Positions 37,980 through 47,876 of a stretch of 64,000 nt of DNA are shown here, piece after piece. Below the pieces are notes generated by a model. It was not told the DNA's origin. It saw only the letters and a list, made by a program, of their open reading frames with translations, and searched no databases. Location of the stretch: positions 248,001 to 312,000 of the forward strand of contig CAWJES010000010.1 of assembly GCA_963841965.1 (NCBI GenBank), given 5' to 3'. A program made the translations under genes and the position numbers. The first letter of the stretch is position 1. Every line of letters begins with the position of its first letter. This DNA is from Palsa-459 sp963841965. GTDB taxonomy: Bacteria > Actinomycetota > Acidimicrobiia > Acidimicrobiales > RAAP-2.

Positions 37980-38191
37980 GTTCTTCTCCTTGACTCGATC
38001 GAATGAACTCCGGACGGCGAAACTGGGTCTCGCCAGGGGGTCCCCGGGCACGCCACGGCCCGAGGGCCGGACAAGCCGGATGGCTATTCTACCGGTTCGG
38101 CGCGTTTTCGCCACTCGGGGCGCCGCAGCGGCCGTTCGGACCTCCGAACCCTACTCGCCGGACGCGGTCCCGCCTCCGCGGGCAGCCTCGG
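37980..38191 (-). promoter_or_regulatory. infA-rplQ operon leader with possible promoter
   Basis: 212-nt gap. On the minus strand TAGAAT (38086-38091) is a good -10; the -35 17 bp upstream, GTGGCG at 38109-38114, is weak. Between the -10 and the infA ribosome-binding site a small hairpin with a CTCG tetraloop is possible (38056-38069, 5-bp stem). The infA open frame runs through this leader but looks non-coding. Confidence 0.35.
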
Positions 38192-39373
38192 TCAGACGCG
38201 CAGCACCGAGGCGTCGAGGTCGCGGACGGACCCCACCCCGATGAGCCGGAGGGTGCGTTCCAGCTCCTGGCGGAGCACCTCGAGGACCTTGGCGACGCCG
38301 GGCTCCCCCGCGGCCCCGAGTCCGTACGCCCAGGGCCGGCCCACGAGGACCGCCCGGGCCCCGAGGGCGAGCGCCTTGACGACGTCCGAGCCGCGGCGGA
38401 CCCCGCCGTCGACCAGCACCTCGACCTCGCCTCCGACCTCAGCCACGACATCGCGCAGCGCGTCGAGCGACGAGGCAACCCCGTCGAGCTGGCGCCCGCC
38501 GTGGTTGGAGACGATGACCCCCGACGCCCCCGCGTCCACCGCGCGCCGGGCATCGGCCGCGGTCACCAGCCCCTTGGCGAGCACGGGTCCGTCGAAGGCC
38601 TCGCGCAGCCAGCCGAAGTCGTCCCACGTGATCGGGTTCACCACCCAGTGGATCAGCGCCTCGTCCGGCGTCATCGGTGAGCCGGGCGGCCCGAGACCCT
38701 GGGCGAGCGCGAGGTCCATGCTGAATCCGTCGCGGGCGAAGTCGGCGAGCCATCGCGGGTGCAGCACGGCCTGGGGTCCGAACCGGCGCGCGGTCGTCCG
38801 GTCGAACCGCAGTGGCAGCGTCACCCCGTGGCGCAGGTCACGTTCGCGGTTCCCCGGGATCGGCGTGTCCACCGTCACGACGAGCGCGGTGAACCCGAGC
38901 TCGCTGGCGCGCCGCACGAGCTGCTCGGAGCCGACCCGGCCGCCCAGTCCGTAGAGCTGGAACCACACCGGGCCGTCGGCCGCAGCAGCGACCTCCGCCT
39001 GGCTGTGGCCCGACATCGTCGACATCGTGAAGAGGGTGCCCGCGGCGCGCGCGGCGCGCGCGCCCGAGACATCGCCGCCGGGACCCATCGCCCGCGTGAA
39101 GCCGACGGGCGCGAGGAGGATCGGCAGCGCCACGTCGGTGCCGAGCACCGTCGTCGAGAGCAATGGCGTCGGTCCGAGGCCCGGCACCGCCATTCTCGGC
39201 GCGAACCCGACGGCCTCGAAGGCGGCGCGGTTGGCCCGCATCGTCGTCTCGGTCTCCGCGGCGCCGTCGATGTAGTCGAACACCATCCTCGGGAGCCGCC
39301 GCCTCGCGAGCCGGCGGGCGTCGTCGACCGTCCTGATCTGCGCTGCCACCCGGTTCGTCCCGATCGAGGTCAC
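38192..39373 (-). CDS. FMN-dependent alpha-hydroxy-acid dehydrogenase (LldD-like)
   Basis: 393-residue TIM-barrel flavoenzyme oxidising an (S)-2-hydroxy acid such as L-lactate. FDYIDGAAETETTMRANRAA, PILLAPVGFTRAMGPGGD, WFQLYGL, VTVDTPIPGNRERDLR, and the catalytic-His/FMN motif VIVSNHGGRQLDGVASSLDA are all present, followed by DGGVRRGSDVVKALALGA. The substrate (lactate, glycolate or mandelate, or a mycofactocin-linked role) is not determined. GTG 39373 start. It lies between infA and an 8-bp tandem repeat at one edge of the accessory insert. Confidence 0.88.
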   Translation of the reverse strand: MTSIGTNRVAAQIRTVDDARRLARRRLPRMVFDYIDGAAETETTMRANRAAFEAVGFAPRMAVPGLGPTPLLSTTVLGTDVALPILLAPVGFTRAMGPGGDVSGARAARAAGTLFTMSTMSGHSQAEVAAAADGPVWFQLYGLGGRVGSEQLVRRASELGFTALVVTVDTPIPGNRERDLRHGVTLPLRFDRTTARRFGPQAVLHPRWLADFARDGFSMDLALAQGLGPPGSPMTPDEALIHWVVNPITWDDFGWLREAFDGPVLAKGLVTAADARRAVDAGASGVIVSNHGGRQLDGVASSLDALRDVVAEVGGEVEVLVDGGVRRGSDVVKALALGARAVLVGRPWAYGLGAAGEPGVAKVLEVLRQELERTLRLIGVGSVRDLDASVLRV

Positions 39374-39728
39374 TGGGTCAAGCGTAGGACAGGCCGGCGC
39401 GTCGTCCTGTGGCCGTGCCGATGCCGACGGCCACGGACCGGTTGCTCGGTTGCTCGGTTGCTCGGATGCTCGGATGCTCGGATGCTCGGATGCTCGGATG
39501 CTCGGTTGCTCGGATGCTCGGATGCTCGGATGCTCGGATGCTCGGATGCTCGGATGCTCGGATGCTCGGATGCTCGGATGCTCGGGGTCGCAAGGCTGCC
39601 CGGTTCCTCGGCGAGCCGGGCGAGAAGTGTCATTCCCTCCCCAGGACGTCGATCGGGTCTCACGCGAACGGCGACCTGGCTCGCGATCGTGGTCAGCGCA
39701 GGACGAGTCCGGCGATTCGCGATGCGGC
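39374..39728. other. Intergenic region holding the octanucleotide repeat
   Basis: 355 bp between the start of the hydroxy-acid dehydrogenase and the stop of the permease. It contains the 144-bp repeat (39442-39585). The remaining 211 bp show no gene, tRNA or clear promoter to my reading. Confidence 0.6.
39442..39585. repeat. 8-bp tandem repeat, 18 copies (ATGCTCGG/TTGCTCGG)
   Basis: Uninterrupted head-to-tail array of 18 octamers. Units 1-3 and 9 begin TTG, all others ATG, and there is no other variation. Because 8 is not a multiple of 3, all three frames on a strand encode rotations of the same octapeptide (for example MLGCSDAR on plus, ASEHPSIR on minus), and neither strand has a stop within it. 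This explains the spurious overlapping ORFs here. There are no spacers, so it is not a CRISPR. Probably a slippage-prone minisatellite. Confidence 0.97.
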
Positions 39729-40829
39729 TCACGCGTCCCGGGTCGCCATCCGCCACGCGCCCAGAGCCGTCCAGACCACGAGCCACAGCACGATCAGGCA
39801 GACAGCCGCGAGAGTCGGCTCGGGCACCGCCCAGGACGAGTCTCGGAGCCCCGCGGGCCCGTTCACGATCCCATAGTTGAGACCCACGCCACCTGGCTCG
39901 AGATGGACGACGGCCAATTCGATGACCAGGAATCTCTGGAGGTTGATCAGGTGGGGTATCTGCGTGGTCAGCAGGAACGGGCGGAAGATGATCTGGTAGA
40001 TGATCATCATGAGGATTGGGATCAATCGCTGTCCCATGACAGCGGCCAGTCCGAGACCGATCAGGAACGCCAGGATGATCTCGAGCTCGACCCAGAGTCC
40101 CACGCGAATCATTTCGCCGACGGGCGGGGAGTTGTAGGTCACGGCGTACGTCGCATAGTTCTGCTCCGCCTGACGCTCGGCCAACGCCCTGGACATCGGG
40201 GCGGTGGGTTCGGCCTCGTTCCCCGGACATGGTCCGTTGTAGGGGAAGTCGCAGATGATCAGGTTCGGGTGATCGGCAGCCCAGGTCTCATATCCGCTGG
40301 GTGACAGGCCCAGCGGCACGGTGGTGCCCTGGAAGTCGAAGGTCCTCGGCGCGGAGAATACGCAGATTGCACAGACGATTGTGAATGCGACAGCCACGAG
40401 CGGGACGATGATGGCCAGGCCCGCAGGTATGCGAGCCAGGTACAACGCCACTCTCGACCGTCCCGTGACCACCACCTGCGCGAACATCCCGTCTGCCAGG
40501 TCTGCGCACGCTGCGGTCGCCCCCAAGGTGAAGGCGGCGATGAACCCGAAGATGTAGAGCACTCCGGCGACGAGGGTGGTGAAGACGGCGAACCCGCCGG
40601 CGGGCCCGTACGACTGCGGATCGAAGGCGTGGAGCAACAACCGGATGACGAGGAAGAGGGTCGGGACGCCGATCGTCATCGCGAAGAGGACGACCATGAG
40701 CCCGCGGCGCTTGCGGAGCTCCATCCACCTCGTCTCGATCATTCCGCCGTTGGGAACCCAGGATCCTCGGCGGTCCCGTGACGGGTCGATCGCCGCTCGA
40801 TCCGACGCGCAGCTGTCGAGGGTGCTCAC
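39729..40829 (-). CDS. ABC-2-type permease-like membrane protein, orphan
   Basis: 366 residues, five to six hydrophobic helices (about residues 43-66, 83-110, 134-160, 248-280 and 335-358) and a long extracytoplasmic loop between helices three and four (about 165-245) with two Cys. The layout resembles ABC-2 transporter permeases, but no ATPase gene lies beside it, so the partner is unknown or lost. GTG 40829 opens the frame; ATG 40742, giving MIETRWMELRKRRGL, is a more natural N-terminus. The gene appears somewhat less GC-rich than its neighbours, which could indicate transfer. Confidence 0.6.
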   Translation of the reverse strand: MSTLDSCASDRAAIDPSRDRRGSWVPNGGMIETRWMELRKRRGLMVVLFAMTIGVPTLFLVIRLLLHAFDPQSYGPAGGFAVFTTLVAGVLYIFGFIAAFTLGATAACADLADGMFAQVVVTGRSRVALYLARIPAGLAIIVPLVAVAFTIVCAICVFSAPRTFDFQGTTVPLGLSPSGYETWAADHPNLIICDFPYNGPCPGNEAEPTAPMSRALAERQAEQNYATYAVTYNSPPVGEMIRVGLWVELEIILAFLIGLGLAAVMGQRLIPILMMIIYQIIFRPFLLTTQIPHLINLQRFLVIELAVVHLEPGGVGLNYGIVNGPAGLRDSSWAVPEPTLAAVCLIVLWLVVWTALGAWRMATRDA

Positions 40830-40962
40830 GACTCCGTCCCGCCAGCGTGGATCCGAGCGACGACCGCATCACAGGCGTCTTGAGGATCCACCGCCAGATC
40901 CTAGAGACGCCCTCCTGCAACTCGATGAAAGGGCTCGGCGCGTCGCAGCGCGAGCGGCTCGG
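40830..40962. other. Spacer between LLM oxidoreductase and permease genes
   Basis: 133 bp. I see no gene, no ATPase remnant that I can recognise and no convincing promoter or terminator. Confidence 0.4.
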
Positions 40963-41958
40963 TCAGAACCTGCCGATGACGTCTCGCGCGTACGCGTCGA
41001 TCGTGCCCTCCTCGTCGTCGTGCATCAGGTAGACGGCGAACTGCCCGACGCCCAGGGACTCGAGCTCCGCCAGGCGCTCGCGGTGGTGGGCAGCAGGTCC
41101 GAGGATGCAGAACCGGTCGATGATCTCGTCGGGGACGAACTCGGTGCTCGGGTTGCCGGCCTTGCCATGGTGGCTGTAGTCGTACCCTTCGCGGTCCTTG
41201 ATGTAGTCGGTGAGCGCCTGGGGGACGATCGACGCGTCCGAGCCGTAGCGCGCGACGATGTCCGCCACGTGGTTCCCGACCATCCCGCCGAACCAGCGGA
41301 CCTGCTCGCGCTGGTGCGCGAGGTCGTCGCCCACGTAGGCGGGCGCGGCGACGCACACCGTGAAGTCGTCGGCGCTCCTGCCTGCATCGCGCGCGGCGCC
41401 GAGCACGGTCTCGGTCGCCCACCGCACGATGAAGGGGTCCGCAAGCTGCAGGATGAGCCCGTCGGCCTTTCGGCCCGCGAGGTCCAGCGCCTTCGGGCCG
41501 TAGGCGCCCATCCACACGTCGAGATGCCCGTCCCGCACCCACGGGATCTGAACCGTCGCGCCCCGGAACGTCGCCTCGCGGCCCTCGGCGAGGTCCTTGA
41601 TCACCCCCATCGACTCCTCGAGCGTCGCCAGGTTCGACGGGGCGCCTCCCGTGTAGCGCACAGCCGAGTCGCCGCGGCCGATGCCGCAGACGGTCCTCGG
41701 CCCGAACATCTCGTTGAGCGTCGCGAACAGCGAGGCGGTGACGGTCCAGTCCCGCGTCAGGGGGTTGGTGACCATGGGGCCGACGGTGATGCGCGTCGTG
41801 GCACTGAGGATCTGCGAGTAGATGACGTAGGGCTCCTCCCACAGCACGGTCGAGTCGAACGTCCACACGTGGCTGAACCCCGCGTCCTCGGCGCGCTTGG
41901 CGAGCTCGATGACGCGCCGGGCTGGTGCGTTGGTCTGCAGCACGAGGCCGATGTCCAC
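40963..41958 (-). CDS. LLM-class (F420-type) flavin-dependent oxidoreductase
   Basis: 331-residue luciferase-like TIM barrel: VDIGLVLQTNAPARRVIELA, AEDAGFSHVWTFDS, SATTRITVGPMVTNPLTRD, GIGRGDSAVRYTGG and VWMGAYGPKALDLAGRKADG. It resembles the actinobacterial family often annotated as F420-dependent, whose reaction is not known to me. GTG 41958 with AGGAGG 4 nt upstream. It is the last gene of the pyrimidine/hydantoin operon, 46 nt after the dihydropyrimidinase, so it may act on a related ring compound. Confidence 0.85.
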   Translation of the reverse strand: MDIGLVLQTNAPARRVIELAKRAEDAGFSHVWTFDSTVLWEEPYVIYSQILSATTRITVGPMVTNPLTRDWTVTASLFATLNEMFGPRTVCGIGRGDSAVRYTGGAPSNLATLEESMGVIKDLAEGREATFRGATVQIPWVRDGHLDVWMGAYGPKALDLAGRKADGLILQLADPFIVRWATETVLGAARDAGRSADDFTVCVAAPAYVGDDLAHQREQVRWFGGMVGNHVADIVARYGSDASIVPQALTDYIKDREGYDYSHHGKAGNPSTEFVPDEIIDRFCILGPAAHHRERLAELESLGVGQFAVYLMHDDEEGTIDAYARDVIGRF

Positions 41959-42004
41959 GGTTCCTCCTAGGCGGGTCGGTCGGTTGCGCGGCTCGTCCGC
42001 ACTG

Positions 42005-43408
<1,404 letters not shown>

Positions 43409-43424
43409 GGGACCTGCTTTCTGC

Positions 43425-44285
43425 CTAGGGGGCCGTGAGGCTCGAGTAGCTGTCGGGCCGGCGGTCTCGGTAGAAGGCCCATTGGGCGCGGACCTCCTCG
43501 AGGACGCCCATGTCGAGGTCCCGGACGACCACCTCCTCCTCGGTGTCCGAGGCGGGCTCCCCCACGGACTTGCCTCGGGGGTCCGCGAAGTACGACGAGC
43601 CGTAGAAGTCGTTGTCACCCAGGTCCTCGATGCCCACCCGGTTGATCGCGCCCACGAAGTACTCGTTCGCCACGGCCGCCGCGGGCTGCTCGAGGTTCCA
43701 GAGGTACATGGACAGGCCCCGGCTCGTGGCAGACGGGTTGAAGACGATGCGCGCACCCGCGAGTCCGAGCGCCCGCCACCCCTCGGGGAAGTGGCGGTCG
43801 TAGCAGATGTAGACGCCGATCGGCCCGACCGCGGTCTGGAAGACCGGGTAGCCGAGGTTCCCGGGTCGGAAGTAGAACTTCTCCCAGAACCCCTTCACCT
43901 GGGGGATGTGGTGCTTGCGGTACTTGCCGAGGTACGTGCCGTCCGCGTCGACGACGAACGCCGTGTTGTAGAGGACCCCGTCCTGCTCGGCCTCGTAGAC
44001 CGGCACCACGAGCACCATGCCCGTCTCGCGGGCGAGGTCGCACATGATCGCCGAGGTCGGCCCGGGGACCGGCTCGGTGTACGAGTAGTACGCCGCGTCC
44101 TGGACCTGGCAGAAGTACGGGCCGTAGAAGAGCTCCTGGAAGCACAGCACCTGGGCGCCCTGGCTGGCCGCCTCGCGCGCAAGCTCGACGCTCCGCTCGA
44201 TCATCGACGCCTTGTCGCCCGTCCACTTGGCCTGGACGAGCGCGGCCCTCACGATCTCGCGGGGTGCTGCTGCCTGCTCGGTCAT
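43425..44285 (-). CDS. Beta-ureidopropionase/N-carbamoyl amidohydrolase, nitrilase family
   Basis: 286 residues with the Glu-Lys-Cys triad: CFQELFYGPYF, YRKHHIPQVKGFWEKFYFRP and VYICYDRHFPEGWRALGLAG. GFWEKFYFRPGN is typical of N-carbamoyl-beta-alanine/putrescine hydrolases. It should hydrolyse the carbamoyl product of the dihydropyrimidinase to beta-alanine or beta-aminoisobutyrate, CO2 and ammonia. ATG 44285, 52 nt after the dehydrogenase gene. Confidence 0.92.
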   Translation of the reverse strand: MTEQAAAPREIVRAALVQAKWTGDKASMIERSVELAREAASQGAQVLCFQELFYGPYFCQVQDAAYYSYTEPVPGPTSAIMCDLARETGMVLVVPVYEAEQDGVLYNTAFVVDADGTYLGKYRKHHIPQVKGFWEKFYFRPGNLGYPVFQTAVGPIGVYICYDRHFPEGWRALGLAGARIVFNPSATSRGLSMYLWNLEQPAAAVANEYFVGAINRVGIEDLGDNDFYGSSYFADPRGKSVGEPASDTEEEVVVRDLDMGVLEEVRAQWAFYRDRRPDSYSSLTAP

Positions 44286-44337
44286 TGCGTCCTCCTTGGT
44301 CGACGTGCTCGATGCGCCACGTGCTGCGGGTATTGGG

Positions 44338-45861
44338 CTAGGGCCCCTGCTCGGCCGCCCGCTCGCTCGCGGCTGCGTTGGGGAAGGAGAGCGTGGCGTG
44401 GTGCTGGCCGATGTGCTGCCACCTGCTCGTCACCGCCTTGCCCCGCGTGTAGAACTGGACGCCGTCGGGACCGTAGACGTGGAGGTCACCGAAGAGCGAG
44501 CTGTTCCAGCCGCCGAACGAGTAGTACGAGACCGGCACCGGGATCGCGACGTTGATGCCCACCATCCCGGCCTCGACCTCGGTCTCGAAGCGCTGCGCGG
44601 CGGCGCCGTCGCCGGTGAAGATCGCCGCACCGTTGCCGTAGCCGTTCCGCTCGATCAGCCCGATCGCGTCGTCGAGGGTGTCGACGCGCACGATCGAGAG
44701 CACCGGACCGAAGATCTCGTCGGCGTAGACCGCCATGTCGGGCGTGACGTCGTCGATGAGGCAGGGCCCGAGCCAGTAGCCCGAGGGGTCGCCGTTGATC
44801 TCGTGGTTCCGTCCGTCGATCGCGATCGTGGCCCCCTCGGACGCGCCGATGCCGAGGTAGGACGCGACCTTGTCGCGGTGCTCGGCAGTGACGAGCGGCC
44901 CCATCTCGGAGGCCTCGTCGGTGCCCGGCCCGACGGCCAGGCGGTCCACCCGCGCCTTGATCCGCTCGACCAGCGCGTCCCCGCAACCTCCCACCGCGAC
45001 GAGCACCGATGCCGCCATGCACCGCTCGCCGGCCGAGCCGAACCCCGCGCTCACCGCGGCTTCGGCGGCGTCGGTCATGTCGGCGTCGGGGAGCACGACC
45101 ATGTGGTTCTTCGCGCCGCCGAGCGCCTGGACCCGCTTGCCCGCCACCGCCGCCGTCTCGTAGACGTGGCGCGCGACGGCCGTCGAGCCGACGAAGCTCA
45201 CCGCAGCGATGCCCGGATGCGCCAGGACCGCGTCGACCGCCACCCGGTCGCCGTGCACCACGTTGAGGACCCCGTCGGGGAAGCCCGCCTCGGCGACGAG
45301 CTCGGCGAGCAGGACCGATGCGGACGGGTCCTTCTCCGAGGGCTTGAGCACGAAGGTGTTGCCGCACGCGATCGCGAGGGGGAACATCCACAGCGGGACC
45401 ATCGCGGGGAAGTTGAACGGCGTGATGCCCGCGACGACACCGAGCGGCTGGCGGAGCGAGTGCACGTTGATGCCGGTCGACGCGTTCTCCGTGAACTCGC
45501 CCTTGAGCAGCTGGGCGATGCCGCAGGCGAACTCGACGACCTCGAGCCCGCGTGCGAGCTCGCCCGCCGCGTCGCTGCGGACCTTGCCGTGCTCGGACGT
45601 CACGAGCCCGGCGAGCGCGTCGGCGTTCGAGGCGATCAGCTCACGCAGCGCGAACAGCGACGCGGTCCGCTTCGCGATCGAGGTCGCGCGCCACGCGGGG
45701 AAGGCACGCGCGGCGGCTGCGACGGCCTCGTCGACGACGGCCGCGGTCGCGAAGTCGACCTCGCCCGTCTGCTCGCCCGTCGCGGGATTGAAGACCCGGC
45801 CGTGCCGCTCCGACTCGCCGACCCAGGGCTTGCCGTCGATCCAGTGGGTGATCTGCCTCAT
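44338..45861 (-). CDS. mmsA: CoA-acylating methylmalonate/malonate-semialdehyde dehydrogenase
   Basis: 507-residue aldehyde dehydrogenase: THWIDGKPWVGESERHGRVF, GITPFNFPAMVPLWMFPLAI, FVGSTAVARHVYE, GAKNHMVVLPDAD and the catalytic Cys in GSAGERCMAAS. The GAKNHMVV and GERCM sequences and absence of the usual general-base Glu pattern mark the CoA-dependent MmsA/IolA group. It would convert malonate or methylmalonate semialdehyde, formed by the adjacent aminotransferase, to acetyl- or propionyl-CoA. ATG 45861 overlaps the aminotransferase stop. Confidence 0.93.
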   Translation of the reverse strand: MRQITHWIDGKPWVGESERHGRVFNPATGEQTGEVDFATAAVVDEAVAAAARAFPAWRATSIAKRTASLFALRELIASNADALAGLVTSEHGKVRSDAAGELARGLEVVEFACGIAQLLKGEFTENASTGINVHSLRQPLGVVAGITPFNFPAMVPLWMFPLAIACGNTFVLKPSEKDPSASVLLAELVAEAGFPDGVLNVVHGDRVAVDAVLAHPGIAAVSFVGSTAVARHVYETAAVAGKRVQALGGAKNHMVVLPDADMTDAAEAAVSAGFGSAGERCMAASVLVAVGGCGDALVERIKARVDRLAVGPGTDEASEMGPLVTAEHRDKVASYLGIGASEGATIAIDGRNHEINGDPSGYWLGPCLIDDVTPDMAVYADEIFGPVLSIVRVDTLDDAIGLIERNGYGNGAAIFTGDGAAAQRFETEVEAGMVGINVAIPVPVSYYSFGGWNSSLFGDLHVYGPDGVQFYTRGKAVTSRWQHIGQHHATLSFPNAAASERAAEQGP

Positions 45862-47177
45862 GCCCGCACCGGCGCCGCGGCGGCGCGATCCGCCTCGTGC
45901 AGGGCGTTCGTGATCGCTTCGATCGCCGTCTCGGCCTCGTCGACCGTCACGCTCATCGGCGGTGCGATGCGCAGCACGTTGTTGTACAGGCCGCCCTTGC
46001 CGATCAGCACCCCCGAGCGGCGGCACGCCTCCAGGACCGTCTTGGCGGCGGCGGGATTGGGGGTCAGCGAGCCCGGCTCCACCAGCTCGACGCCGATCAT
46101 CAGCCCCTTGCCCCGGATGTCGCCGACCACGCCCAACTCGCCGCACCGGGCCTGGAGGCCGGCCAGCAACTGGCCCCCGACCTTGTGCGCGTTGCCCTGC
46201 AGGTCGTTGGAGACCAGGTAGTCCAGGTTGGCCAGTGCCCCGGCCGTCGCGAGCGGGTTCCCCCCGAACGTCGAGATGGAGTTGACCGTGACGGCATCGA
46301 TCAGGTCCGCGCGCCCGACGACGCCGCCGATCGCGAGCCCGTTGCCCAGGCCCTTGGCGAAGGTCAGCATCGCCGGATGCGCGTCATGGGCCTGGAACCC
46401 CCAGAAGTGCTCGCCGGTACGCCCCCAGCCCGTCTGGACCTCGTCGGAGACAAACAGGATGCCGTACTCGTCGAGGACCTCCTGCAGCGCGCCGAAGAGC
46501 CCGTCGGGCGGTACCACGAATCCTCCGACGCCCTGGATGGGTTCGGCGATCATGCAGGCCACGTCGCCCGAGGTCGTCGTCTCGATGACCTCGCGGAGGT
46601 CGCGGACGCTGGCGTCGATGAACTCGGCCTCGGAGAGCGGGCCGAACGGGCTGCGGAGACGGTCGCCCGCGTGGACGTAGCTCACCTGGACGGGGCTGAG
46701 GCTCGATGCCGACCACGACCGGTTCCCGGTGATCGCGACCGCGGCGAATGAGCGGCCGTGGTAGCTGTTGCGCAGCGCGAGCACCTGGTTGGAGCGACGC
46801 TGCGTGCACGCGAGCAGGAGGGCGGCCTCGGTCGCCTCGGTCCCCGAGTTCACGAAGAACACCTTCGCGTCCGGGATCGTGGAGAGCGCGGCGATGCGCT
46901 CCGCCAGCTCCACCATCGGTCGGATCAGGTAGAGCGACGACGTGTGAAGCATCCGGCCGGCCTGCTCGCGGATCGCATCGACGACCTCGGGCACGTTGTA
47001 GCCGGTGCTCGTGGTGAGGATGCCGCCGAAGAAGTCGAGGTAGCTGGTCCCCTCGGCGTCGACCACGCGCCGGCCATCACCCGATACGAGCTCGATGGGC
47101 TCGTCGTAGTAGAGCGCGAGCCAGCTGGGCAGCACCCTGCGGTGCCTGGCGAGCAGCTCCTCGTGCGGCGACGTCAT
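45858..47177 (-). CDS. Class III aminotransferase (beta-alanine/AGXT2-like)
   Basis: 439-residue PLP enzyme: YLDFFGGILTTSTGYNVPEV, FVNSGTEATEAALLLACTQR, NSYHGRSFAA, CMIAEPIQGVGGFVVPPDG, FVSDEVQTGWGRTG and the PLP lysine in LTFAKGLGNGLAIGG. It probably removes the amino group of beta-alanine or beta-aminoisobutyrate, the products of the two hydrolases downstream. ATG 47177 is chosen over the longer frame because homology starts a few residues later. First gene of the catabolic operon. Confidence 0.9.
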   Translation of the reverse strand: MTSPHEELLARHRRVLPSWLALYYDEPIELVSGDGRRVVDAEGTSYLDFFGGILTTSTGYNVPEVVDAIREQAGRMLHTSSLYLIRPMVELAERIAALSTIPDAKVFFVNSGTEATEAALLLACTQRRSNQVLALRNSYHGRSFAAVAITGNRSWSASSLSPVQVSYVHAGDRLRSPFGPLSEAEFIDASVRDLREVIETTTSGDVACMIAEPIQGVGGFVVPPDGLFGALQEVLDEYGILFVSDEVQTGWGRTGEHFWGFQAHDAHPAMLTFAKGLGNGLAIGGVVGRADLIDAVTVNSISTFGGNPLATAGALANLDYLVSNDLQGNAHKVGGQLLAGLQARCGELGVVGDIRGKGLMIGVELVEPGSLTPNPAAAKTVLEACRRSGVLIGKGGLYNNVLRIAPPMSVTVDEAETAIEAITNALHEADRAAAAPVRA

Positions 47178-47459
47178 CGTGCTCCCCTGCCCCTGCGCGA
47201 CGAAGCCGGAGCCACGGGGTCCTGCTGCGTGCTGCCCCACCTGGAAGTCCGCGACACGTCGCCTCCCTCTCGCACCGGGCCACGTCCCGGTGACACGCGA
47301 CCCTACCCCCGTCATCCGCGGCGGCGCGAGGGCCGCGCGCGAGCGGATGGAGCCGGTCGCACGGCAATGGCCCCGGCCCAAATCCTTGACTCGCCGCACC
47401 GAACGCAGTCCAATGTCGGCGACGCGCACAGTCGCGCGAGGAACCTTGGGGGTCCAACG
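47178..47459. other. Divergent intergenic region
   Basis: 282 bp between the catabolic operon (leftwards) and a small membrane-protein gene (rightwards). It holds one recognisable rightward promoter (47386-47414). I see no clear operator or leftward promoter. Confidence 0.5.
47386..47414 (+). promoter_or_regulatory. Sigma-70-like promoter for the DUF5684-type gene
   Basis: TTGACT (47386-47391) and TCCAAT (47409-47414) with a 17-bp spacer, matching consensus at 5 and 4 of 6 positions. It lies about 45 bp before the ATG at 47460. Confidence 0.5.
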
Positions 47460-47837
47460 ATGTCCATCGCAGCACTGCTCGCCAGTTCGGCCGGGGCGAT
47501 CGGCGCGATCATCTACGTGATCGTGATCGTCTTCGAGATCGCAGCCCTCTGGATGCTGTTCGCCAAGGCCGGCAGGCCGGGGTGGGAGGCGATCATCCCC
47601 TTCTACAACGTGTGGGTGCTGCTGCGCATCGTCGGACGCCCCGGATGGTGGCTGATCCTGTTCCTCATTCCCTTCGTGAACCTTGTCATCTGGATCATCG
47701 TCGCGCTCGACCTGGCGAAGAGCTTCGCCAAGGGCGTCGGCTTCGCCATCGGGCTGATCTTCCTGGACTTCATCTTCGTCCCGATCCTCGGGTTCGGAAG
47801 CGCTGAGTACGCGGGTCCCGCAGCCGAGAAGGGGTAG
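47460..47837 (+). CDS. Small four-helix membrane protein, DUF5684-like
   Basis: 125 residues, nearly all hydrophobic, with helices at about 9-35, 45-80 and 93-115. The motif AKAGRPGWEAIIPFYNVWVL followed by RIVGRPGWW is typical of a small membrane family related to DUF5684, sometimes annotated near signal peptidases. The function is unknown. ATG 47460 follows a G-rich stretch. The gene stands alone on the plus strand and ends against map with a shared hairpin terminator. Confidence 0.75.
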   Translation: MSIAALLASSAGAIGAIIYVIVIVFEIAALWMLFAKAGRPGWEAIIPFYNVWVLLRIVGRPGWWLILFLIPFVNLVIWIIVALDLAKSFAKGVGFAIGLIFLDFIFVPILGFGSAEYAGPAAEKG

Positions 47838-47850
47838 CCCGCACCGCGGA

Positions 47851-47873
47851 GCCGGGCCGTGCCCTCGCCCGGC
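47851..47873. terminator. Bidirectional hairpin between convergent genes
   Basis: Stem GCCGGGC (47851-47857) with GCCCGGC (47867-47873) and a 9-nt loop, in the 39-nt space between the stop codons of the small membrane protein and map. No T-tract on either side. The position supports termination in both directions. Confidence 0.45.
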
Positions 47874-47876
47874 CGA

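Noticed and set aside
37980..38114. 45-residue N-terminal extension of IF-1 from GTG 38114
   Set aside because: It is not conserved in the family and overlaps a probable promoter -10. CTG 37979 has a correctly spaced ribosome-binding site.
39442..39585. CRISPR array
   Set aside because: The units are 8 bp and contiguous with no spacers, and there are no cas genes nearby.
39370..40230. 286-residue minus-strand frame containing the ASEHPSIR repeat
   Set aside because: Its length comes from the stop-free octamer array and the antisense of the permease gene. No start signal or domain is present.
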